Source: a virus. Taken from it: a stretch of 35,171 bases of DNA. Of this stretch, positions 1 through 7,779 are shown one piece after another. The notes below the pieces were generated by a model. That model had not been told where the DNA came from. It did no database searches and saw only the letters and a list, made by a program, of their open reading frames with translations. The stretch covers positions 1 to 35,171 of the IMG/VR virus record IMGVR_UViG_3300042923_000451. One strand, given 5' to 3'. Within the stretch, counting starts at the first letter, position 1; every line of letters starts with the position of its first letter. The position numbers and the translations under genes are program-made.

Positions 1-12
1 CGTTTTCGCCAT
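1..12 (-). CDS. 5' end of a gene running off the left edge
   Basis: Only the first four codons (Met-Ala-Lys-Thr) are inside the window. The start is supported by an AAGGAGGG ribosome-binding site on the minus strand, nine bases upstream. The product cannot be named. The operator-like palindrome at 46-62 lies about 34 bases upstream, between this gene and the divergent small ORF at 91, so both could answer to the phage repressor. Confidence 0.45.
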
Positions 13-45
13 TTTCAAGAACCCTCCTTGAATAAATTCTTTCGA

Positions 46-62
46 TTCGTACATACTAAGAA
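46..62. promoter_or_regulatory. Operator-like palindrome, site A
   Basis: TTCGTAC-ATA-CTAAGAA: a perfect right half-site and a left half-site with two differences from the consensus TTCTTAG-N3-CTAAGAA. It overlaps the likely -10 region (CATACT, 52-57) of a plus-strand promoter whose -35 would be TTGAAT at 28-33. It lies between two divergent start codons, at 12 (minus) and 91 (plus). Confidence 0.55.
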
Positions 63-90
63 CCAAACCACGCGAAGGAGGAAACACCCA

Positions 91-159
91 ATGTTCTTTG
101 GTGCTGCGCTTATCATCGGTTATGCAATCGGTTTGGCTGTTAACACCTGGTTGGCTTAA
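91..159 (+). CDS. 22-residue hydrophobic peptide
   Basis: A 22-codon ORF on the plus strand, opposite to nearly all other genes. It starts with ATG nine bases after a good GAAGGAGG ribosome-binding site. The product is almost wholly hydrophobic (MFFGAALIIGYAIGLAVN, then TWLA), enough for one membrane-spanning helix. I do not recognise a family. The strong ribosome-binding site, the promoter-like sequence and the operator-like site at 46-62 argue for a real gene; its short length argues for caution. It could be a small membrane peptide or a leader peptide. Confidence 0.45.
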   Translation: MFFGAALIIGYAIGLAVNTWLA

Positions 160-172
160 TTGTGTCTGAGTT

Positions 173-188
173 TATACCTATAGGTATA
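173..188. repeat. 16-bp perfect palindrome
   Basis: TATACCTATAGGTATA is a perfect palindrome without a loop, lying between the 3' ends of the small plus-strand ORF (159) and the minus-strand regulator gene (207). It resembles a DNA-binding site for a dimeric regulator more than a terminator, because the stem is AT-rich and only a short T-run follows it on the plus strand. Confidence 0.4.
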
Positions 189-206
189 GTTTTGGTGCAA
201 AAAAAA

Positions 207-476
207 TCATTTTCGCTTTAACCCGCCATTGCCTATAACTAACGGCATGGAAATGGATTGTTCTGTTCTAGGCTTTTCAATGGCCCGTTCCTTTTCTTCT
301 TTTTGTGGCATGATCGGACGTTCAACCGTTTGATGAATCTTTGTTGTTTTAATGCCTAACATCAACCGCAACCCGTTTCTGCACATCTCAGACAGTGTAC
401 GTTGGTCAATGTCCTTCGTTGCTTCTTCAAGATCCGAATCAATTGCACGAAGTCTGAAGCTTATGGTTTTTCTCAC
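207..476 (-). CDS. Putative ribbon-helix-helix regulator
   Basis: An 89-residue protein. Its N-terminus has the layout of a MetJ/Arc ribbon-helix-helix protein: a short beta strand (KTISFRL, residues 3-9), a helix (residues 13-22) and a second helix (residues 27-40, RTLSEMCRNGLRLML). The C-terminal half is charged and Pro-rich and looks disordered. Such proteins bind DNA as dimers through the beta strand. The start is ATG after a GGTGGTG ribosome-binding site, and an operator-like palindrome (490-506) sits 14 bases upstream, which suggests control by the phage repressor. Its target is unknown; the palindrome at 173-188 is one candidate. The family call rests on pattern only. Confidence 0.6.
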   Translation of the reverse strand: MRKTISFRLRAIDSDLEEATKDIDQRTLSEMCRNGLRLMLGIKTTKIHQTVERPIMPQKEEKERAIEKPRTEQSISMPLVIGNGGLKRK

Positions 477-489
477 ATGATCACCACCG

Positions 490-506
490 TTCGTAGAAAC
501 TAAGAA
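490..506. promoter_or_regulatory. Operator-like palindrome, site B
   Basis: TTCGTAG-AAA-CTAAGAA, one change from the perfect palindrome and identical over all 17 bases to the site at 25130-25146. It lies immediately upstream of the ribbon-helix-helix gene on the minus strand, where bound repressor would block transcription of that gene. Confidence 0.65.
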
Positions 507-572
507 GTTTACAACATGTTTGCGCTAAGTAATACATTCTATGGGCTTCAGCCTAAATGATGCATGTTCCAA

Positions 573-599
573 CAAAAAAAGCCCCCGAAAAATGGGGGC
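573..599 (-). terminator. Rho-independent terminator
   Basis: Read on the minus strand, a six-base-pair GCCCCC/GGGGGC stem (581-599) with a short A/T loop is followed by TTTTTTTGTT. It ends the transcript of the 142-residue ORF at 719-1147. The A-run on the other side could also allow some plus-strand folding, but the U-tract is on the minus side. Confidence 0.8.
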
Positions 600-645
600 T
601 GATTGTATTACATCGTGTAAACTATGTGCTTTTTCGTGGGTTCTG

Positions 646-680
646 AGCTTCACTTCCGCTACGCTTACAAAGGTGAAGCT
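646..680. repeat. Inverted repeat in an intergenic stretch
   Basis: AGCTTCAC (646-653) is repeated inverted as GTGAAGCT (673-680), with a 19-base loop. It lies in the 477-718 gap together with operator B and the terminator at 573-599. There is no U-tract, so a terminator is unlikely; no function is evident. Confidence 0.4.
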
Positions 681-718
681 TATGCATACATGATACATCA
701 TATGTGAGAATGAGTGTA

Positions 719-1147
719 TTATGTGCGTTTGGTTTGTAAAAAAAGCTTGATATCCATTCCAGATTTCATAATTGGGAATAGTTCATCGGGGTCTTCATCA
801 GCAACGAGATAATCCAACATGTCTTCAAATGTACATTTCCAACCCTGAGAAGCAAAATACATATCCATTAGTTTCCCAAGATCAATGGAATCGTATTTTT
901 TCTCAATATCTTTTCCAAGCATTTGAAATGTACCGGTTATGGGATATTTCGCTTCCTTCATAAGATTGTAAAGAAAATACTCGTCCTTGCTGCCTTCGAT
1001 CCACTTCTTATTTTTTATGTTTGACTCCTGTATTTTTTCCATTGCAGCAAGGAATTTGTTGTATAAGGTATTATCATCTTCTTCTGAAACAAGAGTTTGA
1101 ATAGAATCTAGATGATGCTGAATTTGCTTCCTTTTCTCGCTGTTCAT
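719..1147 (-). CDS. Hypothetical protein, 142 residues
   Basis: The chosen start is the second of two consecutive ATG codons, six bases after GAGGTG. A longer reading frame reaches back to 1210, but its first codons lie within the upstream terminator hairpin, so it is rejected. The protein begins MNSEKRKQIQHHLDSIQ, is charged and mostly helical, and has no motif that I recognise. It sits behind the lysis cassette and its terminator and in front of its own terminator (573-599), so it is an independent unit. Genes at this place in prophages are often lysogenic-conversion or immunity genes; that is context only. Confidence 0.6.
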   Translation of the reverse strand: MNSEKRKQIQHHLDSIQTLVSEEDDNTLYNKFLAAMEKIQESNIKNKKWIEGSKDEYFLYNLMKEAKYPITGTFQMLGKDIEKKYDSIDLGKLMDMYFASQGWKCTFEDMLDYLVADEDPDELFPIMKSGMDIKLFLQTKRT

Positions 1148-1187
1148 CATTTTCACCTCATTAATGTCCTTATGAAGTTTATTGTAC

Positions 1188-1219
1188 AAAACAAAAAGCC
1201 CCCACCACAAGGGAGGGGC
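1188..1219 (-). terminator. Terminator of the late operon
   Basis: On the minus strand GCCCCTCCC (1211-1219) pairs with GGTGGGGGC (1198-1206) around a four-base TTGT loop, with one mismatch and one G-T pair, followed by TTTTTGTTTTG. It lies seven bases after the amidase stop codon and closes the late structural and lysis transcript. Confidence 0.88.
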
Positions 1220-1225
1220 AAATAT

Positions 1226-1969
1226 TTATATTAGTGCGCTATTGACTATGATGATATTGTTTGCAACGTCAAGTTCTGAACGAGTAAGGGTGCTATTGTA
1301 GGCTTTTTCTACGAAACGATAATCACCCAATAAGCCCCTTTCATATGCTCTCTGCAAAGAAGCAACTAACGCTTCCCGGACTTCTTGCGTAAGGGTCAGC
1401 ATGTTTTCACTCTCTCCTTTCCCTTTAAGCCTTCGATCAACCTCTAACTTGAAAACTTCCCATTGGCTTACATCGTCCACCCAAGGTTTAGGGCAGTTCT
1501 TCCGTGTAACGTCAAAATGTCTCATGAAATCACTTGGTGTGATGTTATACATTTTGCAAAGCTCCACGCCTAGTTGAATGGCCTTTTCGATGGTTGCAGG
1601 ATGAAAGGAACCGTCTTTTTCAATGCACAGCTCCACACCCACTGAATATGGATTTGCTTGTGATGCATGGTAAGAGACTTCTTCAATTGGAATAATAAGC
1701 AGGGTTTCAATTGGATCAATGAAGAAGTTAGCTGAAGCATAAATAAGCAGCTTTTCCGCTTGTTGCCATGTAATCTCACCGGATTGATATTGGCGCATGA
1801 CTTCATAATTCATAGCGGGCAAGGTTTTCCCGAAGTAGATGGAATGATTATATGCGCTTGCTAATGGGTTTGCGGTCCAATGCCATACAACGTTTCGAGT
1901 AAATGTGCGAATTATACCTGGTCGTGTGTACTCATTAACCGGGATAATGGCTTCGTTCCAAGGGGTCAT
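1226..1969 (-). CDS. N-acetylmuramoyl-L-alanine amidase (endolysin)
   Basis: A 247-residue endolysin that cleaves the bond between muramic acid and L-alanine of the peptidoglycan at the end of infection. It has the Amidase_2 fold, with the zinc ligands visible as His30 (VVWHWTAN), His151 and Cys159 (HFDVTRKNCPKPW); Tyr100-His101 lies in the usual substrate-pocket region. The catalytic domain takes up about residues 20-175. The C-terminal 60 residues probably form a small wall-binding or linker domain that I do not recognise. There is no signal peptide, so release depends on the holin. Its ATG overlaps the holin stop codon (ATGA), and a terminator follows it. Confidence 0.93.
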   Translation of the reverse strand: MTPWNEAIIPVNEYTRPGIIRTFTRNVVWHWTANPLASAYNHSIYFGKTLPAMNYEVMRQYQSGEITWQQAEKLLIYASANFFIDPIETLLIIPIEEVSYHASQANPYSVGVELCIEKDGSFHPATIEKAIQLGVELCKMYNITPSDFMRHFDVTRKNCPKPWVDDVSQWEVFKLEVDRRLKGKGESENMLTLTQEVREALVASLQRAYERGLLGDYRFVEKAYNSTLTRSELDVANNIIIVNSALI

Positions 1970-2376
1970 TTGTCAGTTCCCCTTTGCTTAAGAACTGCAA
2001 TAACATTCTTAAGCGGGCCAATAGGTACCCCTAATTTACCCCCGTTTTCCACTATGCTGATAAACTCGATCACGCAATAAGCAATTGCTATACCATCCCC
2101 CACATACCCTGCCGAACTAAGAACCGGTATTGCTAATTGAATCATATATACCGCACTTATCAGTAGGATGATGTAAGTTTTTTTCATCAGGCCGTTTTTG
2201 CCAATGCTGCTGTTTAATTCCTTTTGTGAATAACCCACCATTAATCCAGATAAAAAGTCAATCGTCATTAACCCCAACAGCACGACAAATGCCACGCCCA
2301 ACCCCCCTACCATCCATGAAATTACACCACCAATAAACATGAACCCTGTCTTAAGTACTGTGTCAAATCTGTCCAT
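1966..2376 (-). CDS. Phage holin (TcdE/Phage_holin_4 type)
   Basis: A 136-residue membrane protein with about three hydrophobic segments (roughly residues 10-45, 68-87 and 90-110). The motif 'LMTIDFLSGLMVGY' followed by 'LNSSIGKNGLMKK' is typical of the TcdE/UtxA holin family. It forms the membrane lesion that lets the amidase encoded directly downstream reach the wall. The start is ATG after AAAGGGGTG, and the gene overlaps the amidase by four bases, as lysis pairs usually do. Confidence 0.9.
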   Translation of the reverse strand: MDRFDTVLKTGFMFIGGVISWMVGGLGVAFVVLLGLMTIDFLSGLMVGYSQKELNSSIGKNGLMKKTYIILLISAVYMIQLAIPVLSSAGYVGDGIAIAYCVIEFISIVENGGKLGVPIGPLKNVIAVLKQRGTDK

Positions 2377-2405
2377 CCCCGCGCACCCCTTTAATTAAAT
2401 TAAAT

Positions 2406-2428
2406 ATTCCCCGCTAGGCACGGGGAAT
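2406..2428 (-). terminator. Hairpin between Tal-like gene and holin
   Basis: ATTCCCCG and CGGGGAAT form a perfect eight-base-pair stem with a seven-base loop, followed on the minus strand by ATTTAATTTAATT instead of a clean U-run. It lies in the only gap between the tail gene and the holin. It may act as a weak terminator or a processing site that lowers or delays lysis-gene expression. Confidence 0.5.
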
Positions 2429-2432
2429 GGCT

Positions 2433-4826
2433 TTAACCTATAGCTATCACTTGAAAAGTCATAGTTGAATATGCCCCCCAATACCGTACTGATGCATCTG
2501 TCCACAAAAAATAGTCCGGATCATGCCACAAATTGCCCCCGATAATCTTTAAACGTATACCATTAGGCAAAGCTTCTACGCTTTGTAACTCACATTTTTT
2601 CATTTGTACGGTATAATCTGTGGTATTACTAGATCCGGCGGCTTCATTAATAGTCAGTTGTACTTGCACATTTGTTGCTTTACCAATCCATTCTCCACCT
2701 ATTAAATCAATGTTTACAATTTGTGTACACATTTGCGTTGCTGTGCCATCGGAAGGTGGCCCAGTTGTAAACATACTCTGAGAACCTGATGGAAAAGAAC
2801 CGCTTGTAAAGGCTAACGCATCACGAAAACGAGACTTGGTGCCTTGATAACTCCGATACAATCCAATACCATCAACAGAAACAAAATGATCTGTAACATT
2901 CTTGTCCATATAAGCCTTGAAGCTTTCTCCATCAATGACTGTCTTTGCTCCGTTCGAATGCTCCACGGAAATCACAGCATCTTTGATGAATAGGTTTCCG
3001 TTTGTATCAAAGTACATGCGGTCTTGCCAAGTGCTTCCATCAGTGGAACGTTGAATTTTAATGCCTTCCGTTGCATTCATGATGGTCTTCACTTTGTTGT
3101 CTGTTCGTATGGCTTCGAATCCAACTGCGGAATTGATTTTCACACCATTGTATAGCGTTCCTTGCTGTACGGAATTATTTGCCGTTGTCTGTGCTGCGTT
3201 TGCAGTGCTTTGGGCTGCGCTTGCTGTACTGGAAGCACTATTGGCCGTAGCTTCAACAGTGTCAAGTTCTGACTGAGTTGCCTTCGTACTTGGGTCATAT
3301 CCAGGAGCATAGGTGCTATCCGGGCCAATGGTGATTCCCGCAAAGTCGATTGCTGTTGACCAACTAGAACCCCCATTTGTGGTGAACCCTATGCCGTAGT
3401 TGGTCCCGTCATACTTTCCAATCCGGATCTGCTTTTGTATGTCTAAGGGGTCAATGATGTAAATGCTTGTATCGTCCCAATAAAAATTCGTGTCACCCAG
3501 GATCTTCACCAAAGAAGCTTGAAGCGTACCGGCACGAATTTCATCAGCATTTACGGTCTTACCTGTCAGAGCTGTGCGCCATTGCCATGACCCGTCTGGG
3601 TTCTTTGCGTTAGCTATCAGAATCCAACCAGGACCAATGTACAACGCTCCAAAGTCCGGGCTTGCAGCATCGTTATTTTCTAGAAGGAAGCCTTGACCTT
3701 CGATCTCAACAGCATTCGTAAAGACTCCACCCATACGGATTTGATTGACGATTGCATTAATGGCACCATCCAACCAATAGGTGTTCAGCTTATCTTTTGT
3801 GGTGAACGTCTGCACCTTGTTTGCTGCATCCTGAAGTTTGTTTATAGTGTCTTCAATGCTGTCAATGAAGTTTGCAAGTGTCACCCGTGAACGTTCGGGT
3901 TCCAAAGGAAATTCTTCATATTCCACAACGCGGGCTTTCAGATCAAGGTTCAAGTCTTCATCGAACACCGTCACCGTGTCACCCACAAAAAAAGCTTCGG
4001 AATCGTCATAACCAACAGCTTTCTTCAATTCAACAACCGTAACTTCATAGGATACTTTTGGAGTGTCAACCGATTCTAAATAACGTTCCCCAGCTGCTTG
4101 AAGACCCGCTTCAGTTGTAATTTCGTTGAACTCAACTTTGTCTTCTTTCGGGACGGGATACAAGCCAATATTAGGGCTGTCAATAGCGGGAATGGTCAGA
4201 TCATCCTTGCCGTAACAATACAGCCGTGTAACCACTCCCTTGCTGTCCACCGTGCGTTTTATGCCCGTGATGTTCTTTCTGTAACGGAAGTGAACTCCGT
4301 TGTCATTGCCAACCTGGGGCTTCAGATTGACTGTGAAATTGTCTCGTTCAAGTTCACCATCAGAAAGGGCAATCAGATGGTTCAGCCCCCATGTTGCTGA
4401 CTTTCGGGAAACTGTGAAATCATGTGTTCCACTCATAGAAGATGCACCTCCCGTGAACCTTGTCCCACTCAGAAGCAGGGGAAGAATCACGTTTGGACTT
4501 GCTGCGGTTAACTCGATGCTGTCAATGTGCTTCCCAAGTAGCTCAGAAGATATGTGTTCACCTTCTACATAGGCAAGCAGCTCATTCTCTCCTGTCCGTT
4601 CTTCTTCTACTATGCGAATGATGAACAATTGACCACTGGCTTTCACAATGTTTTCTTCTTGAATTTCGCTGAACTTTTCGTCATCCAATGGCATTCTGAA
4701 GCTACACACATAGTCACCGTTCAGCCTTTGGAAAATGCGATAGTCATAAACCTTATCCAGAACAGCAAGACCCAGATTGGAAAAGTTCGTTTCAAATTTG
4801 TCATATACGATTGGGTAAAGGATAAT
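2433..4826 (-). CDS. Tal-like tail-associated structural protein (tail tip)
   Basis: About 797 residues. The N-terminal 250-300 residues match the phage minor structural / prophage endopeptidase-tail family, which forms the tip below Dit and carries the receptor-binding or lytic part. Visible hallmarks are the YDKFETNFSNLGLAVLD opening, 'LNGDYVCSFRMPLDDEKF' and 'ENIVKASGQLFIIRIVEE'. A coiled-coil-like Ala/Ser/Thr repeat (SASSTASAAQSTANAAQTTA, about residues 520-545) leads to a C-terminal beta-rich fibre domain. The obvious start, GTG at 4709, would cut off 39 in-frame conserved residues. No ATG, GTG or TTG exists between the upstream TGA (near 4876) and 4709, so AUU (4824-4826) or AUC (4821-4823), just after GGGTGGTGA, is the likely start. 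A terminator hairpin lies directly upstream. Confidence 0.82.
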   Translation of the reverse strand: MILYPIVYDKFETNFSNLGLAVLDKVYDYRIFQRLNGDYVCSFRMPLDDEKFSEIQEENIVKASGQLFIIRIVEEERTGENELLAYVEGEHISSELLGKHIDSIELTAASPNVILPLLLSGTRFTGGASSMSGTHDFTVSRKSATWGLNHLIALSDGELERDNFTVNLKPQVGNDNGVHFRYRKNITGIKRTVDSKGVVTRLYCYGKDDLTIPAIDSPNIGLYPVPKEDKVEFNEITTEAGLQAAGERYLESVDTPKVSYEVTVVELKKAVGYDDSEAFFVGDTVTVFDEDLNLDLKARVVEYEEFPLEPERSRVTLANFIDSIEDTINKLQDAANKVQTFTTKDKLNTYWLDGAINAIVNQIRMGGVFTNAVEIEGQGFLLENNDAASPDFGALYIGPGWILIANAKNPDGSWQWRTALTGKTVNADEIRAGTLQASLVKILGDTNFYWDDTSIYIIDPLDIQKQIRIGKYDGTNYGIGFTTNGGSSWSTAIDFAGITIGPDSTYAPGYDPSTKATQSELDTVEATANSASSTASAAQSTANAAQTTANNSVQQGTLYNGVKINSAVGFEAIRTDNKVKTIMNATEGIKIQRSTDGSTWQDRMYFDTNGNLFIKDAVISVEHSNGAKTVIDGESFKAYMDKNVTDHFVSVDGIGLYRSYQGTKSRFRDALAFTSGSFPSGSQSMFTTGPPSDGTATQMCTQIVNIDLIGGEWIGKATNVQVQLTINEAAGSSNTTDYTVQMKKCELQSVEALPNGIRLKIIGGNLWHDPDYFLWTDASVRYWGAYSTMTFQVIAIG

Positions 4827-4845
4827 TTCACCACCCTTCTGAAAG

Positions 4846-4878
4846 CAAAAAGAAAAGGGTCAGGCATCAGCCCAACCC
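4846..4878 (-). terminator. Terminator between XkdX and the Tal-like gene
   Basis: On the minus strand GGGTTGGGC pairs with GCCTGACCC over nine base pairs (two G-T) around a TGAT loop (4857-4878), followed by TTTTCTTTTTG. It lies after the XkdX stop (4890) and about 20 bases before the likely Tal start. Late transcripts must read through it to reach the Tal, holin and amidase genes, so it probably sets their level. Confidence 0.75.
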
Positions 4879-4889
4879 GTCTGTTTTAA

Positions 4890-4991
4890 TTATTCATAGC
4901 CTTCTGCGCGAAGCTGTGTTTGGTAAGGTTCTGGCACTTCGTCAATGGTCATCATGCCTTTATCAAGCTTATAGCGGTAGTAGTTAAGCAT
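4890..4991 (-). CDS. XkdX family protein
   Basis: A 33-residue ORF with the hallmark size, position and pattern of the XkdX family: it opens MLNYYRYKLDKGMMTIDEVP and ends in a short 'YQTQLRAEGYE' tail. XkdX proteins lie at the end of the tail or baseplate genes in Bacillus PBSX-like phages and their relatives; their role is not established. The ATG overlaps the stop of the preceding gene (TAATG), so translation is coupled, and a terminator follows at once. Confidence 0.82.
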   Translation of the reverse strand: MLNYYRYKLDKGMMTIDEVPEPYQTQLRAEGYE

Positions 4992-5212
4992 TAAACAGCA
5001 CCCCCTTCCAAAGCCGCAATGCGGGCTTCAAGTTCATCTTGCTTCATCATAATCATGACAAGCACGTTCCCAATGTCATCATCGTTCTGAAGTGAAAGCA
5101 TAAGCCCGTTGCCTATGTCGTTGATGACTGGTGGTTCTTCAATATTGTCCAGTTCTTCTACGGGAACCCCGCGCTGAATCAGCCATTCACGCAAGTTTTC
5201 TAAGTTCTTCAT
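4991..5212 (-). CDS. Small tail-region protein preceding XkdX
   Basis: A 73-residue acidic protein (MKNLENLREWLIQRGVPVEE). The C-terminal helix (DIGNVLVMIMMKQDELEARI) looks like a short coiled coil. Proteins of this size are common directly in front of XkdX in Bacillales prophages, but I know no function. It starts only two bases after the stop of the fibre gene and overlaps XkdX by one base, so it belongs to the tail operon. Confidence 0.8.
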   Translation of the reverse strand: MKNLENLREWLIQRGVPVEELDNIEEPPVINDIGNGLMLSLQNDDDIGNVLVMIMMKQDELEARIAALEGGAV

Positions 5213-5214
5213 AG

Positions 5215-7767
5215 TTAACCTCCCAACGCTTTCATGCGTTTGTAAAGTTGAGCAATAGCATTAACGTTCGTGCTGATTCCAGTTTCTGCGTCAGCTAACC
5301 GGCGAACGATTTGATCCTGGATGCTCTTGGAAGATGTGTTGTAATCGCCCGATGCGTCCACAACATTTGATGTTAAGCTGTACTTGTCTAAGGCTACATA
5401 TGACACGGTGTATTCGGCAGTACTGTCGTAGTCGGAATTTGCTATAAAGGCAGAATAATTGCCGTAGCCGGTGGAAGTATTGCTGTATATTGTCCATTTT
5501 TTGTCTTGCACACCGTTTTTGTATATGGCAATAAACCTGTCTAGTCTGTTTTTGAGTTTTGTTCCGTCAGCAATACTTCCAGACGCACCGTCTTTTAAGT
5601 TGAGATACCATTGGAAGTTTGTGGTATGTTGTCTTAGTGTTGCTTTCTCCCGCACAATTACGCCTTCTCCTAATTCCACCTGATTCCCACCACTCTGCAA
5701 CGAAATGGAACCTTCCGTGCTGACTACTTCCGTTTGCGTTGTTGCCAGTTGGTAGGAAAGCTTGTACGGTGTGTAGCCAGTTGCAAGTGTTGTCGGTGTA
5801 ACGGTAACAGAACCCGTATTACTCGTTGCATTCCACAGCGTCCAGGTCTTCGTTCCTGTTCCATCGTAGGCCGTGCCAAAAGTGCCGTTGTTCATCTTCC
5901 ATCCGTATGCCCAAGCCTTTATCTCTGCTTCTGATGGTGTGTAGGATTCACCCCAACCTGAGTCCGTGTCGGGTATAGAAACGTACCATCTTTTCGGTGT
6001 TGTGTTTGTTCTATACCACCCTATATCTCCGCTTGTTACACTAGAAGAATTTTTTAAAATTCCCCCATTATATTTAACGATTGTAAAGTTAGTTGTTTCT
6101 GTACCTACAAATGCAGGGAAAACATCAGCGTTTATATACATATTTTTAAATCCAACATCATCACCGCTGAATAGCCACCCCAACGAACCATCCAACACAA
6201 CATCCGTCATCCACCGCTTAGTCTTGTACCATGCACCATCCCTGAAGGTCAGAGAGTCCTTGACCGTACCGTCGATGTTTGAGGCGAGTGTTACGGGTGC
6301 GAATAGATAGTCAGGGTTTGCGGGTTCGAATGTGGTTTTTGTGGAGCCTAGCTCTAGTAACGGCTCCTCCCAAGTTCCCGTTCCCGGTCCATTCGTGACA
6401 GCTAATAAAAGTAAATGAGAAACATTCGAAACAGTTGTAATAGTAAGTTGTGATTGTGTGGATAGTGCAGTAGTAGCTAATTGTGTGCCGTTAGAATCAT
6501 ACTGACGTAAAGCATACTGGAAACCTAAACTGTTATTTTTTGCACTCAATGTGTACTGGGTATTTGGTAAAGCGGGTATTAGTGGAGAATTTGAATTTTG
6601 ATTTGCGGCTGTAGCAACAATAGACAACTTGTAAGGTTCTGTCACAACAGCATTAGCATGTAACGTCCACTCGCTAAACGGTGGTAACAGATTCTTTCCG
6701 TACTTGGTCACGCTCGGATTTGTGAGATGCTTCACGCTGTCCACGTAGGGGAATTTATCGTCTATGCTTGGGCTTGTGGTAGCGGTGAGCGTTGACCCTA
6801 TGGCTGTGTAGTCGGTTGTGCTGACTTCGTATAGGCGTATGGAGTCGAAGTAGACAACAGCGGTCGGACTGTTACCTAGTGCCACTTGCGCTCTGAATCC
6901 TGTCCCGACCAAAATGTTGGAAGTCGGTATTTTAACGTAGACAAATTGCCAGCTTCCGACTGTCGATGTTGTCGCTGAACCTATATATCTGGTCGTCGTT
7001 GTGCCAACATCCAATAAACCAATGTAAACTAACCCTGCCGTGTATGACTCGATATACACCCAACCACCCAAAATATATTGTTTGGTTAAATCTAATGGGT
7101 AAGTATAATCTCTGTAAGCGTTAGTGTTAAGTCCTGAAGCTGACAGCTTGAACGAATTGCTCCCGTTTTTAACTTGCGCTGTCGAAAGTGTGACTGCCTG
7201 TACTATCGAAAAAGGTGTTAAACTCTCGCATCCTCCGTCACTTCCAAGCAGATTCACCAACGTGCGCCCGCTGATCGTCAGGTTCAACGGCGAAGCTTCG
7301 GAAGTCAGTACATAGTTCATCCCACGCTTAAGGATTGCAGTTGAAACGGCTGCGGCCAATAGTTTGGCGTGGATCTCCCGCACCATTGTTCCCAGGTTAG
7401 CCCGCGTTGTTCCATCTGCCCCAAGTCGTGCGTCTACAACTTCGGTGTTAGCTGTCCCTGAGTTTGCAACAATGTTGTTCACCCGTGTCAACAATTCCAA
7501 CAGTGCTGCTTTCACGTTTGTTGCTGTGAACCCTGCGTCAGCCATTGTGATAACTTCGGCAGCATGTGCAGCGATTGAAGCAAGATGTGCAGCAAGTTTG
7601 GTTTCAATATCCAGTTCGTTTCCACTGATTAGCGCATTTGCTGCGGCTATAGAAGCTTCTAGTGCCGTTTTATTGCTAAGTGCTGTTGCGACAACCTCGT
7701 TAAATTTCGTGTTAACCTTGGGGTACATCGTTTTCAATGTGTCTGATCCCACAAGCAAGTCAGTCAA
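5215..7767 (-). CDS. Large tail fibre / receptor-binding protein
   Basis: About 850 residues. I chose the TTG at 7767, seven bases after GGAGGT, over the GTG at 7776, which lies inside the ribosome-binding site. The N-terminus is helical and Ala-rich; 'EVVDARLGADGTTRANLGTM' (about residues 110-130) is a motif common at the base of siphophage fibres. Two beta-sandwich, carbohydrate-binding-like segments follow (about residues 190-315, with 'NGSNSFKLSASG' and 'YFDSIRLYEV', and about 360-490, with 'NLLPPFSEWTLHAN' and 'PLLELGSTKTTFEPA'). The remaining beta-rich domains are unassigned, and a short helical C-terminus ends 'KRMKALGG'. It probably attaches below Dit and contacts cell-wall sugars. 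Its place between Dit and Tal is unusual. Confidence 0.78.
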   Translation of the reverse strand: MTDLLVGSDTLKTMYPKVNTKFNEVVATALSNKTALEASIAAANALISGNELDIETKLAAHLASIAAHAAEVITMADAGFTATNVKAALLELLTRVNNIVANSGTANTEVVDARLGADGTTRANLGTMVREIHAKLLAAAVSTAILKRGMNYVLTSEASPLNLTISGRTLVNLLGSDGGCESLTPFSIVQAVTLSTAQVKNGSNSFKLSASGLNTNAYRDYTYPLDLTKQYILGGWVYIESYTAGLVYIGLLDVGTTTTRYIGSATTSTVGSWQFVYVKIPTSNILVGTGFRAQVALGNSPTAVVYFDSIRLYEVSTTDYTAIGSTLTATTSPSIDDKFPYVDSVKHLTNPSVTKYGKNLLPPFSEWTLHANAVVTEPYKLSIVATAANQNSNSPLIPALPNTQYTLSAKNNSLGFQYALRQYDSNGTQLATTALSTQSQLTITTVSNVSHLLLLAVTNGPGTGTWEEPLLELGSTKTTFEPANPDYLFAPVTLASNIDGTVKDSLTFRDGAWYKTKRWMTDVVLDGSLGWLFSGDDVGFKNMYINADVFPAFVGTETTNFTIVKYNGGILKNSSSVTSGDIGWYRTNTTPKRWYVSIPDTDSGWGESYTPSEAEIKAWAYGWKMNNGTFGTAYDGTGTKTWTLWNATSNTGSVTVTPTTLATGYTPYKLSYQLATTQTEVVSTEGSISLQSGGNQVELGEGVIVREKATLRQHTTNFQWYLNLKDGASGSIADGTKLKNRLDRFIAIYKNGVQDKKWTIYSNTSTGYGNYSAFIANSDYDSTAEYTVSYVALDKYSLTSNVVDASGDYNTSSKSIQDQIVRRLADAETGISTNVNAIAQLYKRMKALGG

Positions 7768-7779
7768 AAACGCCACCTC

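Noticed and set aside
1148-1210. Longer form of the 142-residue ORF starting at 1210
   Set aside because: It would begin in the terminator hairpin; the ATG at 1147 has a proper ribosome-binding site.
2117-2123. CTAAGAA half-site in the holin gene
   Set aside because: No matching left half-site at the right distance; a seven-base word is expected by chance.
3061-4889. Plus-strand ORFs opposite the Tal-like gene
   Set aside because: They are antisense shadows of a long, well-supported coding region, with no ribosome-binding sites or families.
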